Origin: Desulfococcus multivorans
Lineage (GTDB): Bacteria > Desulfobacterota > Desulfobacteria > Desulfobacterales > Desulfococcaceae
Assembly: GCF_001854245.1 (NCBI RefSeq)
Contig: NZ_CP015381.1
Coordinates: forward strand, 708,001 to 772,000
Length of the DNA: 64,000 nt
Direction: 5' to 3'
Below the pieces are notes generated by a model. That model was given only the letters and a program-made list of their open reading frames with translations, searched no databases and was not told the DNA's origin. Below are positions 29,761 through 38,899 of this stretch, piece after piece. Both the position numbers and the translations under genes were made by a program. Every line of letters begins with the position of its first letter. The stretch's first letter is position 1.

Positions 29761-32700
29761 GTGGCTGAACGCATAAAAGAGAATCGATTAGATTTTCCCG
29801 AGTCAGCCCCAGGCCCGATGGAGCTTAACTCGATACAAAAACAGGTCTTCGAAATTCTCAGCGCCACAAAATCTCAGAAATATTCTCTGGCCGCCTGGTA
29901 CCTTGGGGCCATTTATGCGGCCAAGAACATTTACAACCCCGACCGGTTCTCTCAGGCCGCGCAGTCTTTGAGAGAACTTCTGGAGAAACTTCCCCGTGTT
30001 TTTGTCGAGAGCGAGATTCAGGAGTCGAGGCCTGACTTTAGAGGCATGAGGGTCAACCTGTATTCTCGACTGTGTTCGGATAAGAATCGCTATGAGGGAG
30101 AATGGAACGGCAAGACCATTGATGCCGGTCTGGATAAAACCATACGAGGCGTTGATAAGTATTTTGAACTGAACCAGATACCTACAAGAAAAGAACAAAT
30201 TCATTCCGTGATGAGCAAGATTGATCCAATGCACGACGCTCTGGATCAAGGGATCAGATTGGAGAAATCCGAGCGATTTCACTCTGTGTGGAAATTTTTT
30301 GAGGCACTGGCCCATCACAACACTCATCCCGATGAGGAGACATTTTGGCAGCAGCTTTCTCTGACCGAGCGTATTGTCATCGATCTGTTGGCCCCGATAA
30401 CTGCTCAGGATCAAGGCGCTATTCGAACGATTTTAGAGAAGCCGCAACCTGAACAAGGCGCGGTTGAAAACATGCTTGAGTTAATCAAGCGCCGTGGCGC
30501 CAATTACGCATACTTTTTTAAAACCGTCGATAATCCGGTATGGATCAATCCGTTATCCCAAAATGGTTTTTTCAAGAACCCACCTGGTGTAGAGGCCGCA
30601 GGAGACGGCCGTATTATCACTCCACTCTGGTGGCCTATCTTTTACTTGCAACGAGTTTCCGAACAAAATCCGGAACAAGTTGTTGAAATCATTCTCGGTC
30701 TGGAACAGACGGACAACCCTCGCATTTTGAGGGAAATCTTTTCGATCGCTTGTGATTTGAAAGACACTGCGCTTTCACTTCGCCTCAAGCCCCTGATCAA
30801 GCAGTTTCTCAAATCACCCTACCGATGGGGCGAGGAAGAACTCATCGTCAAAATTCTCAAAAAGTGGGGAAGCGACCAAGGGCCACCTCGCAACGCCGCA
30901 CATGAAATCATTCAGTATGCGGTCGCCTTTCAACCGGACCCGAAAGAGGACGAAAAACAGTCCCGACGCAAAGATAACCCGGAAGCCTGGAACACTTCGC
31001 TAGAGCCGAATCCGCGTTTCGATCAATGGGAATATCAGCAAATCCTGGAAAAAGGTGTTCGCCCCTTGGCTGAGCATGAGCCCTATCAGGTTTCCCGCAT
31101 CCTGATTGATGCGGTGGCAAGCATGATCAGGCTGGGAATGCACCCGGAAGATTTCGAAAAAGGCAGCGACCAGGACTATTCGGAAATTTGGTGCCGCAGG
31201 CTGGATAAGCCAGACCGCGACTATCAGGATGCGAAGGAAACCCTGGTGCAGACGCTGACCTATGCCTGTGAGCAGGTCTATGAGAATGCCCCGGAATCTA
31301 TTGATGTCCTGGATCAGGCATTGCGAAATCATCGCTGGAAGGTGTTCAAGCGACTGCGGCAACACCTTTACGCGTCACACCCCAATGACCAGACCCTCCC
31401 ATGGATACGCGAGCAGATCCTTGGGCACGCTGACTATCCCAAATGGGAGCACCACTTCGAATTTCAATTGATGATCCGCAAGGCCAGTGAACACTTCGGC
31501 CCCCGCCTGCTCAGTGCGGAGGAACGAAGAGGGATTTTCGACGCCATTCTCGGCGGGCCTTCGAAAGAGGATTTTCGTGAATGGATGGGTGAACGGTACA
31601 GTGAGGAGGCTTTTCAGCAGCGTCAGCGCTACTTTCACCGTATGCAGCTACGCCCATTCGCCGCACTGCTTAGCGGGGACGTCCGACGGTATTTCAATGA
31701 GCTGGAAGGTGAATCTTCGGCTGAAGCTGTTACCGATGACAGCTATTCACCCTACGGCGGAGTAACCGGAGGCACGGTCAGCTACCGGAGCCCGAAGTCC
31801 GCCGAGGATCTTGAAAACTTCACCGATGATGAGCTTCTGGCCTATCTAAACGATTGGAACGAGGAGCATCGGGACAAGGACAACTGGCTGGTTGAGATCA
31901 ATATCTCCGCGCTGGCTGGCGTCTTTCAATCCCTGTTCAAAGAGAAGATCGTGCCAGATGGCGAGCGGCTGGATTTCTGGCTTGCGAACCGTGACCGGAT
32001 TGCTCGGCCGGTCTATGTCGCCGCCATGCTCAAGGCCATGCTTGAACTCGTCAAAGAGAAGAATTTCGACAAACTGGACCAGTGGCTTGAGTTCTGTGCA
32101 TGGGTCCTGTCACATCCGGACACGGCGCGAGTGGAAGGACAACCCGAGCCACGAGACGAATCACGCGACCATCCTGACTGGGGCAGCTCGCGCCGAGCCG
32201 TGGTTGATTTTATTGACGCCTGTGTGAACAAGGATACGGATGCGCCAATAGCTGCAAGGGACGGCCTTGCCGCTCTGCTTCGACAGGCGTGCGGGCAGTC
32301 CGACTGGCGGCTCGACCACGCCCGCCCGGTGTTGCTTAACCGCGACGATCCTATTACCGAAGCCATCAACAATACCCGCAGCCGGTCACTCGAATCCCTT
32401 GTCAATTTCGGCTTCTGGGTTCGCCGCCAGTTACCGGAAGACCAGTTGCCGGAAGTGACCGAAATCCTCGCGGAACGTCTAGCCGATGATGCTGAAATCC
32501 CGTTAACCCGGCCTGAGCAGGCGCTGCTGGGGATGCACTTCGGGAACCTTTGCACCCTTAATCGGGATTGGGCCGCCCAGCAACGGAAAATCTTTTTCCC
32601 ACAGGCAAATGAAGCTGTTTGGCGGGATACCTTCGGCAGCTATATCCGCTTTAACCGTCCGGTCAAGCTGACGTTTGAAATTCTTCGGGGTGAGTTTGAA

Positions 32701-33351
32701 TACGCAATAGAGAATCTCAATATCCTGGCGAACGAGAAAGGCGACGGTAGGGAGCTTATCGACAGACTGGGCCAGCACCTTTTCACCTACTACCTTTGGG
32801 AAGTCTACCCCCTGACGGGTGACGAAGGCCTGCTTGAGCGTTTCTATGACAAGACCAAAGACGACCGGAAACGCTGGGGGCAACTCTTCGACCATGTTGG
32901 CCGATCATTGAGAAATAGCGGCAGGCAACTGGATCAAACACTGACCGACCGCATTATCGCTTTTTTCGATTGGCGCTTTGAAGCCGCTGAGCCGCTGGAG
33001 CTTCAGGAATTTACCTTTTGGTTGGAAGCCGAATGCCTCGGCTCTGACTGGCGTTTGCAATCGTACTCGAAAATTCTCGATCTTGGCCGGGGAAAAGATG
33101 TTGGACTTTCGCTTGAGGTGAGAGCCCTGAATAAACTGCTCTCGAATCACCTGGAATTGGTTGTCGAATGCTTTGCCAAAATCACGGATGCCATGGACCA
33201 AGGCACGCAGATGTACATTTCAGCCGATGAGGCCAAGCCAATTTTGAAGGCTGGCCTGACTGCTGAAGACCCTCAGGTCCGCGAAAATGCTGAACGTGCC
33301 CGGGAAAATCTGTTGCGGCTCGGCCGCTTTGATTATCTGGACGTTGAATGA
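29761..33351 (+). CDS. Unrecognised 1196-residue helical protein
   Basis: No domain is recognised. The GTG at 29761 is preferred because GGTGGGG lies just upstream and the gene then starts 2 bases after the OLD-like gene; an ATG at 29728 would start inside that gene. The protein is long, soluble and predominantly helical, with repeated Trp/Leu-rich helices that could be HEAT- or TPR-like, and one Gly/Ser/Tyr-rich break near residue 665 (SPYGGVTGGTVSYRS). No nuclease, ATPase or membrane motif is seen. Tight linkage to the OLD-like ATPase suggests that the two act together, with this protein as a scaffold or sensor (inference). Confidence 0.7.
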   Translation: MAERIKENRLDFPESAPGPMELNSIQKQVFEILSATKSQKYSLAAWYLGAIYAAKNIYNPDRFSQAAQSLRELLEKLPRVFVESEIQESRPDFRGMRVNLYSRLCSDKNRYEGEWNGKTIDAGLDKTIRGVDKYFELNQIPTRKEQIHSVMSKIDPMHDALDQGIRLEKSERFHSVWKFFEALAHHNTHPDEETFWQQLSLTERIVIDLLAPITAQDQGAIRTILEKPQPEQGAVENMLELIKRRGANYAYFFKTVDNPVWINPLSQNGFFKNPPGVEAAGDGRIITPLWWPIFYLQRVSEQNPEQVVEIILGLEQTDNPRILREIFSIACDLKDTALSLRLKPLIKQFLKSPYRWGEEELIVKILKKWGSDQGPPRNAAHEIIQYAVAFQPDPKEDEKQSRRKDNPEAWNTSLEPNPRFDQWEYQQILEKGVRPLAEHEPYQVSRILIDAVASMIRLGMHPEDFEKGSDQDYSEIWCRRLDKPDRDYQDAKETLVQTLTYACEQVYENAPESIDVLDQALRNHRWKVFKRLRQHLYASHPNDQTLPWIREQILGHADYPKWEHHFEFQLMIRKASEHFGPRLLSAEERRGIFDAILGGPSKEDFREWMGERYSEEAFQQRQRYFHRMQLRPFAALLSGDVRRYFNELEGESSAEAVTDDSYSPYGGVTGGTVSYRSPKSAEDLENFTDDELLAYLNDWNEEHRDKDNWLVEINISALAGVFQSLFKEKIVPDGERLDFWLANRDRIARPVYVAAMLKAMLELVKEKNFDKLDQWLEFCAWVLSHPDTARVEGQPEPRDESRDHPDWGSSRRAVVDFIDACVNKDTDAPIAARDGLAALLRQACGQSDWRLDHARPVLLNRDDPITEAINNTRSRSLESLVNFGFWVRRQLPEDQLPEVTEILAERLADDAEIPLTRPEQALLGMHFGNLCTLNRDWAAQQRKIFFPQANEAVWRDTFGSYIRFNRPVKLTFEILRGEFEYAIENLNILANEKGDGRELIDRLGQHLFTYYLWEVYPLTGDEGLLERFYDKTKDDRKRWGQLFDHVGRSLRNSGRQLDQTLTDRIIAFFDWRFEAAEPLELQEFTFWLEAECLGSDWRLQSYSKILDLGRGKDVGLSLEVRALNKLLSNHLELVVECFAKITDAMDQGTQMYISADEAKPILKAGLTAEDPQVRENAERARENLLRLGRFDYLDVE

Positions 33352-33363
33352 GGGGGACATGCT

Positions 33364-34410
33364 ATGACTGACCGAGACAAAAAACTGATCCGCAACTCCA
33401 CCGCTGAATTCCTGATCTTCACCGGTCAGGCGGGTGAACAAAGCATTGAGGCCCGTTATGAGGACGAGACCATCTGGCTGACCCAGCAATTGATGGCAGA
33501 GCTTTTTCAATCCTCTAAGCAAAACATCAGCCATCATATTCGAAGCATTTTTGAAGAGGGAGAGCTGAATCCAGAGGCAACTGTCAAAAAATATTTGACA
33601 GTTCGCCAAGAGGGGAAGCGGCAGGTTCAGAGGGAGCTGGAATATTACAATCTGGACATGATCATTTCCGTTGGCTACCGGGTCAATTCGGTGCGGGCTA
33701 CCCAGTTCCGCCAGTGGGCCACACAGGTTTTGCGCGAGTTTGCCATCAAGGGCTATGTGCTGGACAAAAAGCGGATGGAAAACGGGGCGTTTCTGGGTGA
33801 GGACTATTTCGAACGCCTGTTGGAAGAGATCCGCGAGATCCGTCTCTCGGAACGGCGCTTCTACCAGAAGATCACCGACATCTATGCCACCAGTGTCGAT
33901 TACAATCGGGACGCGCCGACCACCAAGGCGTTTTTCGCCAAGGTGCAGAACAAGCTGCATTTTGCCATCCATGGCCATACCGCTGCTGAGTTGATTCTGC
34001 AGCGGGCCGACAGTACCAAGGCCAATATGGGGCTGACCACCTGGGAAAAGGCCCCTGACGGCAAGATTCTGAAAACCGATGTTGCTGTGGCAAAAAACTA
34101 TCTGGCCAAGGAGGAGCTGGGAGCTCTTGGGCGGATTGTGAATGCCTATCTTGATCTTGCCGAGGAACGCGCACTGCGCAAAATCCCCATGACCATGGAG
34201 GACTGGGCCAAGCGACTGGACGCCTTCCTGGAGTTCACCGGACGTGACATTCTGCAGCACAGTGGCAAGGTAAGCGCGGAGATTGCCAAAGCTCATGCCG
34301 AAAGCGAATTCGAGAAGTACCGTATCGTGCAGGATCGGCTGTTTGAAAGTGACTTTGACCGGATAGTGAAGCAGATCGAGTCCGCCGGAGAAGACCCGGA
34401 GAAAGAATAA
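33364..34410 (+). CDS. rhuM: RhuM family protein
   Basis: A 348-residue RhuM-type protein. The conserved start pattern (TIWLTQQLMAELFQSSKQNISHHIRSI) is a winged-helix-like DNA-binding region, followed by YYNLDMIISVGYRVNS and a Fic/DOC-like helical end. RhuM proteins were named from a Salmonella pathogenicity island and are frequent in restriction and defence loci; biochemical function is unknown. It follows the giant gene by 12 bases, so it ends the hsd-OLD run. Confidence 0.85.
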   Translation: MTDRDKKLIRNSTAEFLIFTGQAGEQSIEARYEDETIWLTQQLMAELFQSSKQNISHHIRSIFEEGELNPEATVKKYLTVRQEGKRQVQRELEYYNLDMIISVGYRVNSVRATQFRQWATQVLREFAIKGYVLDKKRMENGAFLGEDYFERLLEEIREIRLSERRFYQKITDIYATSVDYNRDAPTTKAFFAKVQNKLHFAIHGHTAAELILQRADSTKANMGLTTWEKAPDGKILKTDVAVAKNYLAKEELGALGRIVNAYLDLAEERALRKIPMTMEDWAKRLDAFLEFTGRDILQHSGKVSAEIAKAHAESEFEKYRIVQDRLFESDFDRIVKQIESAGEDPEKE

Positions 34411-34428
34411 AACGGCCTTGTTGGGAGC

Positions 34429-34464
34429 TGACTTGAGGGGTGACTTGGGGGGTGACTTGGGGGG
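34429..34464. repeat. Three tandem 12-bp G-rich repeats
   Basis: TGACTTGRGGGG occurs three times in a row, followed by a partial fourth unit. Read on the minus strand in one frame it gives repeated Thr-Pro-Gln-Val, a linker type seen in some Fic and AlbA-domain proteins, so it may be a coding relic. Downstream, CGAYCAAGTA occurs three times (34516-34549). Confidence 0.5.
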
Positions 34465-34566
34465 TGAAACTTGCGGCAAACTCGCGACACGGCTTGCGAC
34501 ATGCCCTGGCTCAGCGATCAAGTACCGACCAAGTAACCGATCAAGTAAATTTCTGAAAGTGAGTTT

Positions 34567-35352
34567 ATGACGCATCCTGCCTTCCAACGATATATCGGTA
34601 TCGACTACTCCGGCGCGGAAACCCCGGATTCCAGTCTGAAGGGACTTCGGGTTTACGAGGCGAGCCGTGAGTCTATGCCGGTAGAAGTGGAGCCGCCACC
34701 CAGCCCGCGCAAATACTGGACCCGGCGCGGCCTTGCGGAATGGCTGACGGAGCGCTTGTCCGAGGATGTGCCGACCATCGTTGGTATCGACCACGGTTTT
34801 TCCTTTCCCCTGCGGTATTTCGAGGTTCACCACCTGGAGCCGGATTGGCCGACCTTCCTTGATGATTTCCAGAAACACTGGCCGACCGACGCCGAGCACA
34901 CCTACGTCGATTTCATTCGCCACGGTTCACGGGGCGAATGCGAGGCCCGTTCCGGCAGCGCCCGCTGGCGGCGGATCGCCGAGGAGCGAGCCGGGGCCAA
35001 GTCGGTCTTTCACTTCGACGTACCAGGTTCGGTGGCCAAATCGACCCACGCCGGATTGCCCTGGCTACGCTACCTGCGCAATCAGCTCTGTGAGCGGGTC
35101 CACTTCTGGCCCTTCGATGGCTGGGAAATTCCTGCGGGCAAGCCTGCACTGGTGGAGGTCTACCCGTCGTTGTGGAGCAAGAGCTATCCACGGGAAGGTC
35201 GCACTCCCGACCAGCACGATGCCTATGTTGCTTCCGCCTGGCTGCGGCAGGTGGACACGGATGGCAGCCTCGAGAAATTTCTCAAGCCAGATATGCTGCC
35301 CGGCGAATACCCTGTTGCCCAAGTCGAAGGATGGATTCTGGGCGTGATGTGA
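34567..35352 (+). CDS. RNase H-fold hypothetical protein (DUF429-like)
   Basis: A 261-residue soluble protein. The N-terminal YIGIDYSGAETP and the later IVGIDHGFSFPL resemble the acidic strands of RNase H-fold proteins of the DUF429 type; EVYPSLWSKSYP and DQHDAYVASAWL near the end support this. No enzymatic role is assigned to such proteins. It is preceded by the 156-base repeat-containing gap and ends 55 bases before a convergent gene. Confidence 0.55.
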   Translation: MTHPAFQRYIGIDYSGAETPDSSLKGLRVYEASRESMPVEVEPPPSPRKYWTRRGLAEWLTERLSEDVPTIVGIDHGFSFPLRYFEVHHLEPDWPTFLDDFQKHWPTDAEHTYVDFIRHGSRGECEARSGSARWRRIAEERAGAKSVFHFDVPGSVAKSTHAGLPWLRYLRNQLCERVHFWPFDGWEIPAGKPALVEVYPSLWSKSYPREGRTPDQHDAYVASAWLRQVDTDGSLEKFLKPDMLPGEYPVAQVEGWILGVM

Positions 35353-35376
35353 CGCGACTGATATTTTAGGAAACGG

Positions 35377-35417
35377 CACGAACCTAAAATAAGATGAGCC
35401 GCTATTTTAGGTTCGTG
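35377..35417. terminator. Inverted repeat between convergent genes
   Basis: CACGAACCTAAAATA (35377-35391) and TATTTTAGGTTCGTG (35403-35417) are perfect 15-bp arms with an 11-base loop. The right arm includes the last codons and stop of the leftward ATPase gene. A third half-site, ATATTTTAGG, lies at 35361. It can terminate transcription in either direction, though T-tracts are short; a recombination or insertion footprint is the alternative. Confidence 0.5.
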
Positions 35418-36732
35418 GTTCCACCTCCAACAGAAACCGCCAGACCGGCACCACCTGGATGGTGCCGAAGCCCACGGGGATAGTCTCATCGGTGCGCCAG
35501 GTGACGATGGTCCCCTCCGCCACCGCCAGCTCGACCATTGCTTCGGAGAGGGAACGCACTTCACAGTGCTTGACACGGGGATCGGCCAGCGAGGCGCAGA
35601 CCTGGACCAGCATTACGGTTCGTTCTTGTCCCGGCACTGACGGGAGCAGCGCGACAAGATCCACCTCCCGGCCCGTTTTGGTCTTGTGGTAGAAGATCTC
35701 CGGCGTCACCCGGTGCAGCGCGGTGAACACCAGATTCTCCAGCAGGCTGTCGCGGTTGGTGAGGATGCCGGAGCTGACCGAGGCCGCCAGCGCGTGGTCG
35801 ATGCAGTAGACCTTGCGGGGATTGACGCTGATCCGGGTTGGCGAGCTGGCAAAGATGTTCACGCTGAAGAGCAGCCCGGCATCCTCGAACGCGACGAGCC
35901 AATCGACCACCGAGCTTTTGCGCACCCGGTGGCCGAGGGATTTCAGGTAATCGGTCAGGTGGCTGACGGAATAGAAAGAGCCGCTGTTGTCCGCCAGCCA
36001 GTGGGCCAGATCGATCACCGCCCGAGGGTGGGAAATGTTGTGGTGGCCGATGATGCTGGCGATAATCGCGTTCCAGTTTGCCTGATGGGTTTCGATGCGC
36101 TGGCGCTGGTCGAGTCGGATCACGCCGGGGAAGCTGCCGACCTGCCAATAGTCCTCGAACGCCTTCTGGATGGTCAGCCGCTGCTTGGTGGATAGCGTGC
36201 CGTCGCTCTCGATGCCTTTGCCGTCGAGGAACTCCCGAAACGAAAGCGGGAAGATCTCCCAGGAGACGATCCGGCCGGTCAGAGGGCTGGCGGTTTCCTC
36301 ATCCGGTGAGGGCAGCAGGGAACCGGCCACGGTGACCTCGCACTTTTCGGTGCGCATCAGGCGGTCGATGAAGAGCTGCCAGTGTGGGAGCGCCTGCACC
36401 TCATCGAAAAAGCAATGAACCGTCTCGCTGCCGCGCTTCTGTGGATGGAGCTCGAAGTACGCCTCCAGGATGAGGTTTGGGTTTTCGTGCCGCAGCCAGT
36501 AAAGCCGGTCGTCTGCCAGATCGAGAGAGAGGATGTTCTCGCGGGTAACACCGCTCTCGATCAGTTGCAGGATGCGCTGGTGCAGCAAGGTAGTCTTGCC
36601 GCTCCCCCTGACGCCGGTGACCACCGTGACCTTGCCCGGCAGACTGCCAATGGCGACACGCCGGGGCAGCAGTCCGTCCGGCGGTTCAAGGCTCTGGTAT
36701 TCACGGATGATTCGTTTCAGGCATTCGATCAT
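35407..36732 (-). CDS. AAA ATPase with DUF4143 domain
   Basis: A 441-residue protein. Walker A is TGVRGSGKTTLLHQ (about residue 40), Walker B is CFFDEVQALPHW (about 103), and the C-terminal DUF4143 domain ends with EIFYHKTKTGREVDLVAL, a pattern of nuclease-like folds. The start MIECLKRIIREY is chosen because the family begins there; upstream frame continues but is non-coding. Such ATPases are widespread, chromosomal or mobile, with unproven roles. A 62-base piece of its 3' end is duplicated at 39777-39838. Confidence 0.85.
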   Translation of the reverse strand: MIECLKRIIREYQSLEPPDGLLPRRVAIGSLPGKVTVVTGVRGSGKTTLLHQRILQLIESGVTRENILSLDLADDRLYWLRHENPNLILEAYFELHPQKRGSETVHCFFDEVQALPHWQLFIDRLMRTEKCEVTVAGSLLPSPDEETASPLTGRIVSWEIFPLSFREFLDGKGIESDGTLSTKQRLTIQKAFEDYWQVGSFPGVIRLDQRQRIETHQANWNAIIASIIGHHNISHPRAVIDLAHWLADNSGSFYSVSHLTDYLKSLGHRVRKSSVVDWLVAFEDAGLLFSVNIFASSPTRISVNPRKVYCIDHALAASVSSGILTNRDSLLENLVFTALHRVTPEIFYHKTKTGREVDLVALLPSVPGQERTVMLVQVCASLADPRVKHCEVRSLSEAMVELAVAEGTIVTWRTDETIPVGFGTIQVVPVWRFLLEVEPRT

Positions 36733-36833
36733 GACATGGCCCGGCGCTCCCTGTTTGTTTTGGCAACCGGTGTCATTCATGCTTGGCATGCCGGAAAAAG
36801 CAAATGGTTTGTCGAAACGGCAAGCGGATTCCG

Positions 36834-36859
36834 TTCGATTCCGTTTTCGGGAACCGAAC
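36834..36859. repeat. Dispersed palindrome block 1, second copy
   Basis: TTCGATTCCG, then TTTTCGGGAACCGAACC: the same imperfect palindrome as at 19905, 40601 and 57947. It lies between the DUF4143 ATPase and the transposase remnant. Confidence 0.5.
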
Positions 36860-36937
36860 CGCCGTCCGAAATCTTCGACAAGAGCAATCCCGCTTTGCGG
36901 AAAATGGGCGCGGATGTTACATAGGAGGAAGCGCTGT

Positions 36938-38032
36938 TTACGCCGCTTCCCGCTCGTACCAGGCGACAATACCGCCGAGCCGCTCCTGCCGTTTGACCGG
37001 TCCTGGGGATGTGTGCCGGAAATCGGCGGATATGATGTTGTTGCCCGTGCCCTGGTGGGGCCGCTGGGTGTGGTAGTAATCGAGCCAGACGCGGTTGATG
37101 TGGGCCAGCTGGCCGAGGCCGAAGCAGACGAAGTGGTTCAGGCACTGGTGCTTGCAGGTGCCGATGAAGGATTCGCAAAAGGCGTTGGCCTGCGGCGCTT
37201 TCGGCGGGATGCGGATGCAGCGCACCCCGGCCCCCTTCCAGAAGGCGTCAAACTGGCGGGTGAACTTGGTGTCGCGGTCGTGAATCAGGTATCTGGCCTC
37301 GATGCCGTGGTCGTCGAGCTACATGGTCACATTCCGCGCCTGCTGCATCACCCAGGCCTCGTCGGGATGAAAGGTCGGCTGGCTCAGGTAGACCCGGCGG
37401 CTGCCGAGGTGGATGAAGACCAGCACATAGGCGTCGAACTTGCCGCGCAGGGTATAGACCGGCTTGGTGAAGAAGTCGCAGGCCACCAGCGATTCCATGT
37501 GAGCGCTGACGAACTTCGACCAGGGAACTGACGGCCTACTCTTGGTCTTCTCGGGCGGTGGCGGGCATTCGGAGCGCTTCAGGATGTCACGGATGGTGGT
37601 CAGCCCGACGGCAATGCCGAGTTTCTTGAGCTCGCCGAAGATACGCTTGTAGCCCCAAGCGAGATTCTCGGTGGCCATGCGCAGAATCAGCGCCACGATA
37701 TCCTCGGCGGTGCTGGGGCGGCCAGCCGGTTTAGGATAGCGGTTCTTGGCTTGCGGACTCAGCCAGCGCCGGTAGGTCTGCGGCTTGACCACCAGCATGA
37801 CGTCGGCGACGTCGTGGTTGATCTCATTTCCCAGCCGGATAAGCTCTGCTCGCTCCTCCGGCGTGGGAACGATGCGCTGGTCGTCGATTCGGTCGCGCAG
37901 CATTTTGATCTGGAACATCAGCAGCTGCATGCGGACGTCGTATTTTGGCAGAAACCGATGCGCCAGGAAGGTGAAAAGAACGAACAAAAGATTGAATTTC
38001 ATGCCCAACCCACGATACTGAACAGGATTCAT
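36938..38032 (-). pseudogene. Integrase-core (DDE) transposase interrupted by an amber codon
   Basis: One minus-strand frame of about 364 codons encodes an IS481/IS3-like transposase, but a TAG stop (at about 37319-37321) follows the residues RNVTM. Reading through it the protein continues LDDHGIEARYLIHDRDTKF. The catalytic triad is present: Asp in VACDFFT, Asp in HDRDTKF and Glu in AFCESF. The N-terminal half has a helix-turn-helix (KPQTYRRWLSPQ). Clear terminal inverted repeats could not be found, so the element ends are undefined (roughly 36925 to 38080). TAG also ends real genes here (hamB, hsdS), so loss of function is the simple reading. Confidence 0.8.
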
Positions 38033-38231
38033 ACCCTGCTGATTTCAATAGATTTTAAGCGGTGCATATGTTTCCGTACCCCTAGGAAAGACCCGGTTTC
38101 GGCATCCCGGCGAGCTCGGCCGAAAAGAGGCCGTCAATCCATGCCACGGATCGGGTGAAAATACAACGAAACGATGTCGGTGGGAGGCAATAAGACGGGG
38201 AAGTTGGAGCGCGATTTCCGGTGTCCGGCCG

Positions 38232-38403
38232 GACTGCAAACCCGTTACCCTCGTCCTGTGCAGGGAAATCGGGGGAGAAAAACCCTTCCTTAGACATGAC
38301 CCGCCGGTGGATGTCGGCGAGCATTATTTCTGATTTTATATCAATAACTTATGAGGCAAGTCAAGGGTGGGGGCTGTTTTGTGCCAGGTCGCCGCACCCT
38401 CCA
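38232..38403. repeat. Dispersed intergenic repeat, copy B; rest of gap without genes
   Basis: Block 2 (38232-38281, with GCAAACCCGT and GCAGGGAAATCGGGGGAGAA) and block 3 (38361-38403, with GGGGGCTGTTTTG then GCACCCTCCA) match copy A at 19986 and 20113. The whole 38033-38608 interval holds no other convincing gene; its right end carries the promoter of the toxin-antitoxin operon. Confidence 0.5.
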
Positions 38404-38491
38404 GTAGACGCGCTTGTTTTAGGCCCAACTATGTCCGTAATGCATTTACAGGCGCAGTTTCAAGTCTGTCGAGAGTTCCTCGAATTTTGAG

Positions 38492-38519
38492 TTGCACGCC
38501 GCATAGCAGGTGTTATATT
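38492..38519 (+). promoter_or_regulatory. Candidate promoter of the mntA-hepT operon
   Basis: TTGCAC (38492-38497) and TATATT (38514-38519) are 16 bases apart, with the mntA ATG 90 bases downstream behind GGAGGTTGAGCG. Both hexamers are near consensus. Confidence 0.5.
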
Positions 38520-38608
38520 GTCGAGTAGTTTTAAATGGTTCTTGTGTGCGCCCATGGCGTCCCGGTGCACAAAGGCCCTAGAGAGGAAACACCCTTGGAG
38601 GTTGAGCG

Positions 38609-38899
38609 ATGAATAGACAACGTGTTCTTGACCTGCTGAGCCGCAGCAAGCCGGAGCTGCAGGCCCGTTTCGGCGTGACCCGGCTGGCCTTGTTCGGTTC
38701 CGCCGCCCGTGATACGACGACCAGCGGCAGTGATGTCGATGTGCTGGTGGCCTTCGATGGCCCGGCCACCTCCAAGCGCTATTTTGGCGTGCAGTTTTAT
38801 CTGGAGGACCTGCTCGGCTGTCCGGTCGACTTGGTCACCGAAAAGGCCCTGCGGCCGGAGCTGCGCCCCTACATCGAACAGGAGCGGATCAATGTCTGA
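38609..38899 (+). CDS. mntA: MntA-type nucleotidyltransferase antitoxin
   Basis: A 96-residue minimal nucleotidyltransferase. GSAARDTTTSGSDVDVLVAF (about residues 31-50) contains the GS and Asp-x-Asp active-site motif. In MntA-HepT systems the antitoxin neutralises the HEPN toxin, in several cases by adding AMP to it. It overlaps the HEPN gene by 8 bases. A fragment of its 3' end recurs at 47287. Confidence 0.88.
   Translation: MNRQRVLDLLSRSKPELQARFGVTRLALFGSAARDTTTSGSDVDVLVAFDGPATSKRYFGVQFYLEDLLGCPVDLVTEKALRPELRPYIEQERINV

Noticed and set aside
27875-33351. Gabija system
   Set aside because: The ATPase/TOPRIM gene would fit GajA loosely, but the partner shows none of the UvrD-like helicase motifs of GajB.
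33220-34923. 567-codon minus-strand frame opposite rhuM and its neighbours
   Set aside because: It lies opposite three well-supported genes and a gap; it is the complement of GC-rich codons with no domain.
37319-37321. Pyrrolysine at the in-frame TAG of the transposase
   Set aside because: TAG terminates hamB, hsdS and other genes in the window, so a simple nonsense mutation is more likely.
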